NCBI GenBank assembly: GCA_013397845.1
Contig: VZTG01003808.1
Span: forward strand, 829,046-893,045
Length of the DNA: 64,000 nucleotides
Origin: Melanocharis versteri
Taxonomy: Eukaryota; Chordata; Aves; Passeriformes; Melanocharitidae
Reading direction: 5' to 3'
Shown: positions 52,582 to 64,000 of the stretch, in pieces
How positions within the stretch are numbered: position 1 is the stretch's first letter
How the letters are laid out: the number at the start of each line of letters is the position of its first letter
Translations under genes and position numbers: made by a program
Notes under the pieces: generated by a model
What the model was told of the DNA's origin: nothing
What the model saw: the letters and a program-made list of their open reading frames with translations, nothing else
Databases searched by the model: none

Positions 52582-53923
52582 CTGCAAAAATGAAAACAAA
52601 ACAGAAGAGGCTGAACAGTGGCCACTGCACTTGAAATCCTTCTGTTTCTAAGGTCTTACTCTGTTTTCTTAGTGGTCTTATCTTGGTTCAGTTGTAGACT
52701 GGGGCATGAGGCACTGTCCCTTCATTTAAATGGAGGTTTAGATGGAATGAGGAAGCATGCTTACATGCAAATGAGTATCCAAAGAATGCCTGTACAAATA
52801 TTCCTGGTGCTCAAAGCATTTAAATAAATAATGGAATAAAGGGCAGGCGAGACTTCGTTCACCTTTACATCTCTATCTGGAATCACACATTACCCTTCCA
52901 AACTCTGATGACAGATCAAGAGCAAATTGAAAGACAAAGAGATGTGACCCCACCCTTCACTCTAGCGAACAGAGGTATTTTTAGGCACAGTTATCTGGCA
53001 GATGCTGGGAACAACAGGGAGTGCCGTAAACTATTGCAAAACAGGGGATTCCAGCTAACTTTAGCAGCAAAAATCTTACTCCCAAGATGCAAGGATAACA
53101 GTTCAAGAAAACAACACCCAGTCTATTTGGCTATCTGAAGTTTAAATCAAAGGCTGTGTTACAAAGAAATGAGTCAAGCTAATGCATTTCTTACCAGAAG
53201 TCATTCGAATAATGAAAACTAGTAGACATTGACTTTTAAGATGTATAGACTTAACACCATTATAGTTACAATAACTACAATAAACATGTGACTGCATTTC
53301 AGACACTATGTTGACTATATGCTGAGCTTTAATCACACCAGAAAGTGAAATGAGTAATGAGACACCGTCCAATCTACAAAATTTAGACTCATGCTAGTAT
53401 TTATAATATGTGCCTAAACAGTCACAGGTTAAAATCAGATCATCTCAGTGCTATAGGTCTCTTTCCCATATCCTAAACAAGGACTCCCTGGCAAGCATCT
53501 TAGGGTAACTCCAAACCAGACTACACTGGGGCTCTGAAGATTTTGACCTTATTTCTCATTGTAGTTCCGGATCCCAGCAACACAGTAAGACTCACTTCTG
53601 CGTGGGAAACATAACATACCAAAGCAAAACAGTACAGGAAAGATAATGGAGGGAAACAACAAAATGCTATTACTTTCTATTATGGAAGATTTGAACAGTT
53701 CATTTATGACTTTGCTGCTCACATATAAAATAGGAGCATTTTACACTTGCAGCAATAAAACTTTACAGCACCAAATACCCTTGTATTGCAGCAACTGTTA
53801 CAGACACAAGAAACAAAGAAAGAACAAGAGGCTATACATTTATGAGAGCCGCCAGTCAGTGTTTCTCCAGGCCATGCAGAGCTTTTGGATCTCACAAGCA
53901 CATTACTGTTTCATTACTCTTAC

Positions 53924-53988
53924 CGTTTCAGCCAGGCAGCTGTCTGAATGTTCCAGTTTTCAATGTACATTTTAAAACTTGTGGCAGT
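53924..53988 (-). CDS. MBOAT1: MBOAT1 coding exon D (catalytic Asn)
   Basis: This short exon has 21 codons plus two bases. The acceptor is TTTCTTAG and the donor is GTAAGA. It reads TATSFKMYIENWNIQTAAWL and KR, where the Arg codon is completed by exon E. The Asn of the WNIQTAAW motif, codon 53952-53950, aligns with the conserved MBOAT active-site asparagine (FNINTNAW in LPCAT3, from memory). An intact motif argues against a pseudogene. Confidence 0.92.
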
Positions 53989-54400
53989 CTAAGAAAGAAG
54001 TTCACATGAAATGTTAGCAATGAAGCCTGTAAAATACTACTTGCATTTTAAATTAGTGAGGAGGTACATGGAAAATATTAATTCTAGCAGCTAGTTTTAT
54101 GAAGACTGTGCCACAATCCATCATTATACTATTATGATTTGGGAGTGATATTAACTAGGCTGATGGCTCACTCCTAACACTTGGCACTCTCTCTAAAATC
54201 TCACTTTGTTTCATATAATTAAATACAGTGTTCGGTTACTTTTCAAATAATGAGAAATCTGAGAAGCTTTCTTGTTTTATATGCTTGGCCTTCCTTTCAG
54301 TTCATAAACAGTTTTATTTCTGGAAGAGATATCTTGCCACCCATTATGCAATCTGGACTTCCCTACAGTACTACTAAAACAAAGTGTTACTGAAAAAAGA

Positions 54401-54451
54401 ATTATTATTACAATTACTATTACTATTACTACTATTATTACTATTACTATT
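54401..54451. repeat. Degenerate ATT/ACT trinucleotide repeat in MBOAT1 intron
   Basis: Mixed ATT and ACT triplets, interrupted by CAA, lying in the intron between exons C and D. It has the same two units as the 25.2 kb repeat but shuffled. Confidence 0.92.
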
Positions 54452-56763
54452 CGGAGAAGGAAGGTGGAAGACTGACAAACATGGGCAAAAAAATTAGGAC
54501 TAAGTTTAGAAGCCACTTCTCAGCCCACTGCTAAGCTTGGGAAACCAGAGTGGACTCCAGGATCCTGAGGAAACCACCCATACCTCCTCCTCTGAGTTCC
54601 TCCAGCTTTAGGGGACTGCTGGACTCGGTTGTTCAGCATCGGTTCCCCTGTTGCTGATCAACTTCACCTCCCAACTCCACCTTGGTTCCTCGCCTGCTGG
54701 CAGAAACCTCCAAGGACACCCTCGCCAAGTCGGGACATGGTTCAGTGACACCGCAATATTTTGCTATATCAGCTGAAGGCAAGAGTACACTGAAGAAATG
54801 GATTAAGGGCAAAGGCTTCCAAGGGGAATGTGCAGATATCTTTGCACTTCCATGCAGAATCCTTAAAGCTAGCATTTCATCCTCTGTGTTTAAAGAGTTA
54901 AAATGATCAGCAATTCCCAAATTGCACCACCATGTTTTAATTGCATTACTGCACCAAGAGAAGCCAAGAAAAATACAGTTTCTCTTCCAACTAATATTGT
55001 CACTCTCTTTTGGCCTCCTTTAAGTTCCCCTGTTACATTACCAAGAGAGGAAGTAGTTGCTGGCTGTCAAAACAAGCACGCTGCCAAGGCTTTCAAATCC
55101 CCTACGTGCGCTTAGCCCCTGTCACATTTAAGGCCCACACAACTCCTTCCATGTGCTTATCTTTACTACAGATCACATAGTCACATTTAGCACTCAAGTT
55201 CCCAACTCTGAGGTAATTTTACACACGCGGGTGGCTATACCTGCTGAATACAGATACTAGTCTGTATCTGTGCAATCACACTTCAACTTCCAAGCGTTGC
55301 TGTTGGCACATAAAGTGATGGTTCAAGGCTTACCCAAAGTCACGGTCTCCGCAGCCTCTTTTTCTCGTTGCAGACATGATCAAATCAGACAGCACTCTAT
55401 TTTGTGCTCTTGGAAACAATTTCTGATCTCTGCCACCCATGTGACCAGTAAAGGAAGTAAATTTTGAGAGGCCATCAGTTCAGTGGGTAGAGAGGAGCAA
55501 AGGTCCCTGTTTCCTTCATTTGGCTTGACTAAAGAACACTGGCTGCATTTTACTTTCCTGCTTCAAACAGAAGCTGCCTCAGCCCATCAAAGTAAGAACC
55601 ATCTCCTGCCCCAAAACTGAATCAGATATAGATTCAAGATCTCAGAGTGGTATCTAGGGTGCTGCTGTCATCAGGAAGTGTAAAGCATTTCTGGGCTGTG
55701 TATCTTGTACTTATCAAGGAGAGATGTACACTGAGGATTAATCATGGTTAAAAAGGAAAAAGAGAAAGAATGTTGAAAAACTGGGAATGTATAATGATAC
55801 TTCCAATTTTGGCATCTTCAATGAAGAATTACGGGGGCTCTTTCATTTTTGAGAAGAGCTATTACAGCACATTCGCTTAGTCACAGATCATTCAGCAATA
55901 AAGCAGTCAACTTATTTTCATCTGTGATTACTTTTAGAATCACAACTAGAGAATTACAGGGGGAAGCTCCTCCTATTTCTGAAAAAGAAGCCTTTAGAAA
56001 GCAGTTTCAGACACATAAGTATTTCCAAATCTCACTGGCACTCAGAAAATATTCCTCAGGGCAAACAAATTATATGGGCCATCTTTCACATTAGAGACAC
56101 AAACACAAATAGTTTACAAAAAGCTAATGGATCTTAAAAGTACACGGCAGTCACAAGGAAGGAGGGACAGATGTTTTGAGAAGCAGGGTGTCTCACTGCA
56201 TGGTGCTCTAGATCAGCACCTGTCTAAGCTCTGTGCGCCCGTCAGCTCCCATTCAGGTTGCTTGGTCTGTACCTGTTAAGTCTCCTACTCTTGCCTTTCT
56301 CCGTGTACAAGAGGCAGTTCAGCCTTTGCACGTGTCTGTGCCACTTGTGGCAGCCTCTTTCACTACCACCACTCATCTCAACTGGGCTACAGAAGTGAAA
56401 GATTGTTAGAAGTAAATAAACAAAATACACCACAGATGGTGAAGAATCATAGCTGCGAACAATTTACTGACCCACTGAGCTCAGCCACGATCTACAGTAA
56501 TTGACTGCTCATTTATTAAATATATGATATAATTATTTATTAGCCCTCACTAAACCGTTTAGAAATACAACCTGAATACAGAGAGTGAGGAAGCCGGTGA
56601 GACAGATGCATTTTATCTGTCCAACAGATAAAATACAAAACCTCTTCATGCAAAAGAGGAGCAGCCTGGTAGCACAGACTTACTTTCCTTTCAGTAAAGC
56701 CTCTACCCATTATCATGCTCATTTCTGTATAATTATGCCAATGCAGCCACTCCTTTATCTCAC

Positions 56764-56867
56764 CTCAATGTTCCAGATATTCAAATTGGACAACAAGTCC
56801 CAGCGGAAAGTGCCTCTCTCATCAACTCCACTGAATCCATAACCAGCTGCATTGTTGACTGCATCTG
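56764..56867 (-). CDS. MBOAT1: MBOAT1 coding exon C
   Basis: The acceptor is TTGCAG, followed by CA, which completes an Ala codon. The exon then reads DAVNNAAGYGFSGVDERG and FRWDLLSNLNIWNIE, and ends in phase 0 before GTGAGA. A second AG lies three bases downstream (CAG|CAG, a NAGNAG acceptor). Using it would delete one residue, so tandem-acceptor usage is possible. The stretch is strongly diagnostic for MBOAT1/MBOAT2-type lysophospholipid acyltransferases. The exon has two leading bases plus 34 codons. Confidence 0.93.
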
Positions 56868-58269
56868 CTGCAATGTCAAAGCAAAACAGGTCAAAATCAG
56901 AGTGCTGGAAGAGACATGTTTTCTTACGAGTCAGTATGGCACTAAACAAACATTCAAGCCAGTTTTGTAGGATTTCTTTCTAGGAGGAGCTTCTTCTTTG
57001 CAAAGGGGCATTACTATACGGCTACACCAGAGTCATTTCCTCAAGAGGAAAGACTAGCTACTCCTTGTGCAGAAGAAATAAAATAATAAAATAACAATGA
57101 ATATAAATCACTTTTCCTATTATTTGGCCTTTATTATTCATCTGAGATAGATATTGCCATAAAATGAATGAGCATTTTCCTCAAAAGAGCACCTGGATGT
57201 CACAGCATTTTCCAGAATTCAAAAGAACCGTAGTATCGCAAAGACATGCTTACTTATTTCTATTAAGAGTTCCAACATGGCTGTGTTAAGACTGTCATTC
57301 AGAATTCTGCAGACAAAGCCTTTCACTAATCCTATTGCTGAGTGTCTCACTAAAGTGCCTCAACATCTCTACAAACCAAATACTGAGTAACTTTAGTGTG
57401 TTACACAGTTAGCAACTTTAAAGCAAGTAAAAGCTTGCATAACAGGAGGCACTACCCCCTGATGCATTCTTGTCAACTACCTCCTCTCTCAGACACCTCA
57501 TCACTGGGTCTCAACATTTTGATTTCAGTGTGCCCCTGCTAGAAATACCTTCTTGGAGTACTAAGAAAACAGATGGGAGAATTCATTATTGTCTCTAGAT
57601 CACTAGTTGCAGCCAACACTGAGGATCATTGGAAGAAAAAGGGAAGCGCAAATACAGGTAAGGCTTTTCCTTCTAGATCATTTACAAAATACAAGCCTTG
57701 TTGTGCTTTAAAAAGGTTGGCATTTCTTCCCAAAGAATGAAAACTGATTTTACTTCGTAAATGCTGTGAGTACAGGCACAAGCTCATGGAGAAGCCCTAG
57801 TGCACAAACCTAGGGAGGGAACCTAATTGTAAGCAACAAGACTAACAATAAATAAATAAACAAGCAACCTTCTATAACTTGAAACTTTATGTTTTGTTTT
57901 CTACTTTACTAAATGAGATAGATTTCACTGATGGAAAGAAAGCTCTCCACATTAAAAAAAACAAACAATGAACAACAGCCCTGCCTCAAGTTGACCCACA
58001 GGATCCTGCCCAATCTCAGAGACTGGAGCTGCACATAACCATCACCCCAGAGCAGTGGACTCCTGGATTTGCTCCTCCTTGCTCCGAGGGTTGCAGGGAC
58101 CAACTAATTAGTATTTCTTTGCCAAAACCAAGAAACCAGGAATCATGGGATAAGCAATAATTATATAGCAGACCCCTCGGCCTTTTGCTTCCCAGGCTGC
58201 TGTCTGCAGAGCAAGGTGTGAAGCACGGAAAGATCACAATTGTGCACCCCCAAACTGCTCACAAAACCC

Positions 58270-58565
58270 GGATCCCCAGGAGCTCCGCAGAGGCTCGTTT
58301 CCCTGCAGACTCGAACAGCTCTGGCTGAGTGTGGCTTTCACAGCTCCTTGGATGGAGCTCTCGGCCCCGAGTGGTTTCACTGACAGCTCGGAGTTAGGTT
58401 TGCAGCCGTGTTGCCAGGACTATCGCTAGGGCAGCGAGAAGCCGAATTTTCTTTCCATGGATCTGGAGGAATCCGGCGGCGCAGCTCCCACACAATAGCG
58501 AGCCTGTCCTGTCCTGAGGGCAGGAAGCATTTATCGCCCATTTCAGCAGGCGCTTTTGTAATGCC
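58270..58565. promoter_or_regulatory. CpG-enriched patch inside MBOAT1 intron
   Basis: Between exons B and C is a patch with raised CpG density (CTCGGCCCCGAGTGG, AATCCGGCGGCGCAGC, ATAGCGAGCC) relative to its AT-rich surroundings. It could be an intragenic regulatory element or an internal start. No TATA box or exon is evident. Confidence 0.25.
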
Positions 58566-59548
58566 CTGGGCCATGCCACCGGGAGCAAAACTGGGGAAGG
58601 ATAAAGTGTCCTGCTCTACTGCCTGGATTTGGGACGTGAATAGAGGAGGCCTCACCCTCCACTATGCAATGCATACTTTTCCCCAAACTGCCTCATTTGT
58701 AAGACATTTCTACAGTCTCTACAGCTTGGTCTTGTCACAAATGCAAGTTCAGTTTATCTCTTTAAAAATGGACTTCCAGTTAACTATAACTCCAGAAAAA
58801 ATGGAGGCAACAATTTAACATTGGACCCTACAAAAATAAGTTTGTGAGAAAGCCATTCTTTATCTCAAAGCCTTTCCCATCCCACACATGCCAGTCCTGG
58901 CTGCCTTCCCTGAACCTGGCAATTTTATTCCCAGCAGTTTCATCACAGCCTCACAATGAATCTCCCTGGCTATTTCCATCCCATCTCAGTGACACCCTGC
59001 TCAGCTTCAGGTATATGCATTGCTTGCTGGATTTCCAGGATCTCCCCTACACACAATGTCCTGTAATACCAGCAAAAAAATCAAGGATATTTTCTGCCTG
59101 GCCTAAAGAATTTGACTCCTCATACATAGATGGTGAAAGCTGACTTGTAAAAGAAGGTAAAATGTAAAAAGATTATTTTGACCACCAGTCTAGCTGGCTC
59201 CTAAAAAAATTTGCTTCTCTCTTTAGTGAGCCCTCTTACTTCTCCTCTCCCTTTTCCTTGCAGAGATTTTGGTCCTTCCCAACACTTCCTTTGCTCCCCA
59301 CAGTTCTCCAACCTCTTTGGACTGCTCAAAGCCCAGGTGTATACAGGACCCCACAGTGCTTTAGAGGCAAGGCCTAGCATCAGCCCCCCCAACAAGCACA
59401 GGGTCCACTGCCTAAAGGAACACATCTCCCACGGGAACTACAGGTCTAGGGACAATTTTATTTCCGCCCTCCCCCAGGTCTCAGACCCCCGCCCCCATTT
59501 AGGAACTTATTCGCTACACAGAAAAGCACATGATGTAGCCAGACTTAC

Positions 59549-59741
59549 CCAACGTCCATGCAAAATAATACTTTGGTTTTGCTGCCTGTGTTACAACATA
59601 CAGGTAACCAAGTCTTGACAAGAAGGGAGTTTTATCAAGAAATTCATTATCAATAATATATGCCATAGGAAAGTTCTTGGTAAGCGTCAAGAATAAAATG
59701 AGAGATACTAGTGTGATACACAGCTTGTACATCACTGCTCC
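59549..59741 (-). CDS. MBOAT1: MBOAT1 coding exon B
   Basis: The exon starts after a CTTTTTAG acceptor in phase 0 and reads GAVMYKLCITLVSLILFLTL, a hydrophobic membrane segment. It then encodes a luminal or cytosolic loop and the family-typical LYVVTQAAKPKYYFAWTL. It ends with one base (G) before GTAAGT. It has 64 whole codons plus one base, and the split codon is completed as Ala by exon C. The segment corresponds to the middle of the MBOAT fold. The bird and recalled human sequences differ mainly in the loop (NEFLDKTPFLSRLG here). No stop or frameshift is seen, so the copy looks functional. Confidence 0.93.
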
Positions 59742-61389
59742 CTAAAAAGCACAAACAATGAAACATTCATTAGAAACATTTGCTTAAGGGGAAGAACAAG
59801 GCAGTGCTCGTGACGTACAAAAACAATGGGCTTCAAGAACCATTGAAGCTACTAGTGACAAAGTTGATACTAATAAATTTAGAAGAGGTGACCAAGAAAA
59901 GGCCAGAGTCACAGCTTTAGTTTAATTTGGTTTACTGAACTACCTATAGATAGGTAGGACAATCACAAGTCAAAATGGGTGATAAACTTCATGACATACT
60001 CCACATCAGTGTGCAGACTCCACATCATCTCCAATCAGGAGATTCTAAAACGAGAAAGGAAACAAACAAACCAAGCCCCACAGTGGAAAGCAGAAATCCT
60101 CTCTATCTGTACTGTCGTCTCCTGGAACTAAAGACTGGGTTCCTCCTGGAAGCCAAAAGCGTTGATATTCAGTGCAACAGTAGGTCTTACTACACAGCTA
60201 CCACCCAGAGGTCTTGCTAAAAATCACTTGCCCAAAAAGCATCGTGTTGTACATCACGTCACTTGTGCCCACGATACAGGGTATGTGCTCTGCCACAGCG
60301 TTTCCTATTCCAGCTCCCTAGCTTCCTACCCACCATTATTCACAATCATGCCAGTAGTTCAAAGCTTGTTTGCAAATACACACCATGAGTAAACCCTTCT
60401 TGATACAGTCATAATTAAGAAGTAATCTGGCACTTGGATACCATGTAAAAATTGACTCATGTTCTCAAAAGGCTAATAAAAATGCAATATACTATTAAAA
60501 CAACCATGTATTTTTTAACCCTTTTGATTTTTGATCTCTTTTTATATATTTTCCAAATTCTGGAATAAAGTAATGTGAAATTGTTTTTTAGGCAGGTTTT
60601 AATACTCTCTCCTGACTTGCATCCTCCACAAAATAGGCCTTACTCTGACCTCAGTCAGACTAAGGTAAATCAGAAGTAACACCACTAGAGTCAGTAGAAA
60701 GACAACTGTGTGCGACACGAATCATTATACAGAAGCACATGCTCAACTTCAGAGGACACATTCTGCACACATTCACAAAGCTACACATTCAATGTCACCT
60801 TAAGATAAGAGAGAGAAATCTGGACCTCGTGCTACGCTATCCTGCTTTACCAGAAAGTTATTTGATAAGAAGGTTTTAAGTAATACTAAAAAAATATAAA
60901 ACAAAATTAGTGTTAAATGTATGTGAAAAAATTACCTCTTGAGTCATCCTAAAGTGTGTGAAATACTCTAGCAAATCACCTGGACAGGCTACAATTTCTG
61001 ATTAGCTGTGATTCACATACTTCTAAAATCACCTGCACAAGGGGGGCGATTTGACTTTTTTTGTTTTTTCTGACATCTCCTCTTCTGTCTGGAGCTGAAC
61101 TGCAACTTGTCATTGTCAGAACCTGCAGCCCACTCCCATCACTGCACAAAGGACACCCATTAACAACTGACCCGTTTTGCATGCCAAACCCATTTGGGGA
61201 ATTCACTAGCCCCTTCACCCCTGACCTTGTGATAAAAACAGCAGCCACTCACAGAAAAATCTCACTGTAACCTTTACTGGCAAGATAACCCAAAACTGGT
61301 TTTTCTTCTTAGCTTTTAATTATAAGAATCATGTACAAAGCTGTACTTTCCTACCCTCTGCAATCAATCTTTGCCATTTTAAAACTTAC

Positions 61390-61573
61390 AGTTGGAGAAG
61401 GATCAGGAAGTCTGTCATAACCCTTCTGCTTCCAGTTCACTTCTAACAGTTTCATGTGCACATGCCTCCCTTCAATGAAGGCAATATAATCCTTGTAATT
61501 GCTGCAAGGCCCTGCTATGATGCTCATAAAATTGAGGAGATAACTTAAATACTCCAGTAAAGAAGGTCTTGAC
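61390..61573 (-). CDS. MBOAT1: MBOAT1 coding exon A (most 5' in window)
   Basis: MBOAT1 is an ER-membrane acyltransferase that re-acylates lysophosphatidylethanolamine and lysophosphatidylserine from acyl-CoA (Lands cycle). On the minus strand the exon starts after a CACAG acceptor, with one base finishing a codon from the preceding exon, and ends before GTAAGT. It adds 61 whole codons. The reading includes LLEYLSYLLNFMSIIAGPC and then DYIAFIEGRHVHMKLLEVNWK, which I recognise as the MBOAT1/2 segment that follows the N-terminal membrane helices. The match is from memory of the human protein. The exon ends in phase 0 after PDPSPT and joins exon B in frame. The preceding exons should lie beyond position 64000; I saw no match to them in 61574-64000. 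Confidence 0.93.
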
Positions 61574-64000
61574 CTGTGAAAAATCAGCCACACACAACAG
61601 AACAAACAAATAAAACAAAACAAGGTAAAACATAGCAAAGGCTTTCACCAATGTTTTTTGTTGCACTATCTGCCTCAGTTCCCACCTCTCTCCTACCCCT
61701 TTCCCCCCAGCTGAAAGCTCTCTATATCGTTCTGGGGAAGATGAAACACAGCCTGTCATATTCTGGTGATGTCTGGTAGATGGCAGTCAGAGCAAAGGTA
61801 ACAGGGAAGTGCTTAAGCTACAGGTGAACTAATGCTAACGATTTGAAAAGTTGTAATCTTAGAAACTTTTTAGTTAAAAGCAGTAATAAATTTGTCCATT
61901 TTGGACAGGCCAGCAGTACCAGGAGTGAGAAGCTGGTAATTGGTTTTGGGCATCTGTCCAGGATGTCAGGGACCACACTGCCTTGTTATACAAACCACAG
62001 GGCAGGGAGTGTCTAAAACCAGGGCTCTCAGTCCTGGGAGGAGCTCTCACTCACCCTTCAGACCAGCCTTTCGAAAAATGGGAAGTGTCACATGAGACAT
62101 ACAGGAAGAGAATGAAGAAGCACTCTCTCCTACTGTTCAAATAAAGGAAGTAATTGCCTGTATTGCATCATGAACGGGAAAAGGAACTAAGGGGGAAAAA
62201 ATACATAACTGAAAGACAGCTGAAGACAAAAGTCAAAGAAAGTCTGTCAAATTATTTTTTTTTCCATTTTGCAAGTGCATATCCCACCAGTTCCTTCTGG
62301 GGTTGTACATTTGATGTAAAATAAAGAAGATCCACTGTCCTTGTTACAGATCAGTAGGATGGAAAAAGGAAGACGCAAAGGCCTCTCAGCAGCAGTGTAA
62401 TTTGTAAATTTTTAGGCTCGGGGTTTTTATGCGGCAGAAAATGCCAACATCCAAATTGTGCACTGTGTTCTGCCCTGCATTAGAGTGAGTGCTCTCCACA
62501 AATGTCCTAATTGTCACCATTCAAGTAAACATAGAGCTCTCAGATGGGAACACGAACTTGGGCACAGTGCTTGAGGGCTCTCCTGCCCAAGACACAGATG
62601 GACACACATAAACCAAAACACATTTAAAATTCTTTAAGACTAAAACAAATTTCTAGCAGAAAAACTAAGCAACAGTTAAACATTTTCTGTTGCCTACTTC
62701 TATTCTGAAGTGGAATTAGTTTGAATAAACAGTTAGATTAGCAAGGATTTTCTGCATTCACCCCACTGGTTACTGTAGATGTTAGTGCCTGAATGGTATG
62801 TTCTCTGGTGAAAGCATTTCACAGAAAGATGCAGCGAACAATTTGGGGTAAGGGTCATCTTTCGGTCCTGCAAAATCAGGTCCGTGATTTGGGCTTCCTA
62901 GCTCTACAGTAAGATTAAAAATAAAGTCATTAATTTCAGCTTGGCTTCTGCACAAGGTTGGGTGGGGAGACATGAGCAATGCACGAAGGAATGTACAGAG
63001 GATGAGTGAGAAACAAAAACAGACCAAGAACAGGAGGGAAGACAAAAGGCTGTGTTACCAAAGGGGATTTAAAACTCTTCAGTTATGACTTGTCTGCCAC
63101 TGACACTTAAGCTATTGGCATCTGCTTTTCTATTATGAACTCATCTACTGTACAAGAAAAAAACCCAAGCCTGTTTGGTGAGAATTTGACTAAAATTAAG
63201 GGCCAAGTGCAGTTAAAAATTATGCTGTGAGCTTTAAAAGTAGACACTACGGGGTCACAGCAAAGTTATACATGGCTACCTACAAGATTTTTGCTTTTCA
63301 AGAAATGACTCCCTTACTTTTTGAAGTTCATAGGCAGATTTTCTGATGGCTGAATCTTCTAACTTTCAAATGAAGACAGTAATTTCCTTGGCCTTAAACA
63401 AACATGTCATGGTAAAAGTAGTTGTGTTTCTAAGAGTAATTCTGTAACACTAATGCTTCATTAAAAAAAAAAAAAACTAACTAACAAATTCACCTCCCTG
63501 TTGCACTTGTATTGAGAGACAAACTAGAAAAAAAAAAAAATGGGGTTTAAAGAGATGCTCTCTCCATATTAAAAATGAGAAGACTAGTTACATAATGTGA
63601 AGAACTAGGAGTATTAACATTATGGAGGGAGACCAAATAAATAAAATCCAGCACTCAAAAATGGTGGCAAAGAAAAGCAGCACTTGAAGTGTCAGACTCA
63701 AACCAAAATCGATTTTTACTGTGCAGGGGATTATTGACAGGGGAGGAGTATTTACTTGGAAAAATAACATATCACAGATCAGATGAAGATAACAGCCAAC
63801 AAGTCTGTATAGTATAGTCTTAGCCTGAATTTAAAAGAGTTAATTCAGCAAAGACTTGTTTTGTTGCATGTGGAGTATATATTTAAGCCAATGAGACACT
63901 GGCAAGTACTTCGGTGCTTTACTGACCAGCACAGGGTGATAAAAGCAGAAGTCCTGAATAGAAGAAATAAGGAATATAGGGGAGAATGTCTGTTTGTGTA
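61574..64000. other. MBOAT1 intron upstream of exon A
   Basis: No further MBOAT1 exon is recognised up to the window edge. It contains short A runs (63464-63476, 63528-63540) and otherwise unique sequence. Confidence 0.6.

Larger units (their letters stand above)
51119..64000 (-). other. MBOAT1: MBOAT1 gene body, partial (exons A-F plus introns)
   Basis: The gene is transcribed right to left. Introns seen are 61389-59742, 59548-56868, 56763-53989, 53923-52582 and 52448-51271. Each has GT at the 5' end and AG at the 3' end. Exon phases (1 nt, 0, 1+2, 0, 2+1, 0) fit together with no gap, giving 277 codons without an internal stop. The right limit is the window edge: the promoter, 5'UTR and N-terminal exons lie outside. 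The left limit is the last exon found, and the true 3' end lies lower. Introns contain only simple repeats and unique sequence, with no obvious transposon. Confidence 0.9.

Noticed and set aside
62782..63045. Minus-strand frame starting with a hydrophobic run upstream of MBOAT1 exon A
   Set aside because: Does not resemble the N-terminal MBOAT1 helices as I recall them and lacks fitting splice phases.
1..64000. CRISPR array, bacterial operon, tRNA or rRNA genes
   Set aside because: No regularly spaced repeats, ribosomal binding pattern or cloverleaf sequence recognised; the window is vertebrate.

Overview
The window looks like vertebrate nuclear DNA, most probably from a bird. It is AT-rich and mostly non-coding. 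It carries chicken-repeat-1 (CR1) LINE fragments with the usual 3' tail, one probable avian retroviral LTR, and short intron-split exons of a vertebrate gene. Nothing suggests a bacterial or viral genome. Almost all of the open reading frames are chance.

The one protein gene I can support is MBOAT1, a lysophospholipid acyltransferase, on the minus strand. Six internal coding exons lie between 61573 and 51119. Each has canonical GT-AG boundaries, and all six join in a continuous frame of 831 nt (277 codons). Both predicted catalytic residues, an Asn and a His, are present. The 5' exons lie beyond 64000. I could not locate the exon for the last ~40 residues.

Layout: 1-51 kb is a gene-poor flank downstream of MBOAT1. 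In human this side leads to ID4 (6p22.3); that synteny is from memory and was not tested. The flank holds a CR1 fragment (1.5-2.4 kb), an ancient LINE scrap (9.3-9.5 kb), a long TG/TA microsatellite (11.9-12.0 kb), a CpG-rich block with promoter-like motifs (19.8-20.2 kb), and a fossil of an L2-type reverse transcriptase C-terminus (23.2-23.5 kb). It also holds a compound TAC/TAT repeat (25.2 kb), a 41-base A run (29.8 kb), a second CR1 (35.3-35.6 kb), and a CpG-rich block with a CTCF-like site next to the LTR and a third CR1 scrap (36.0-36.8 kb). 51-64 kb is MBOAT1.

Several unique stretches with dense homeodomain, E-box, SOX or GATA cores are listed as candidate conserved regulatory elements at low confidence. 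I did not find a convincing new biological system. The most useful leads are the L2-like fossil, the two CpG-rich blocks, and the unresolved MBOAT1 3' end.
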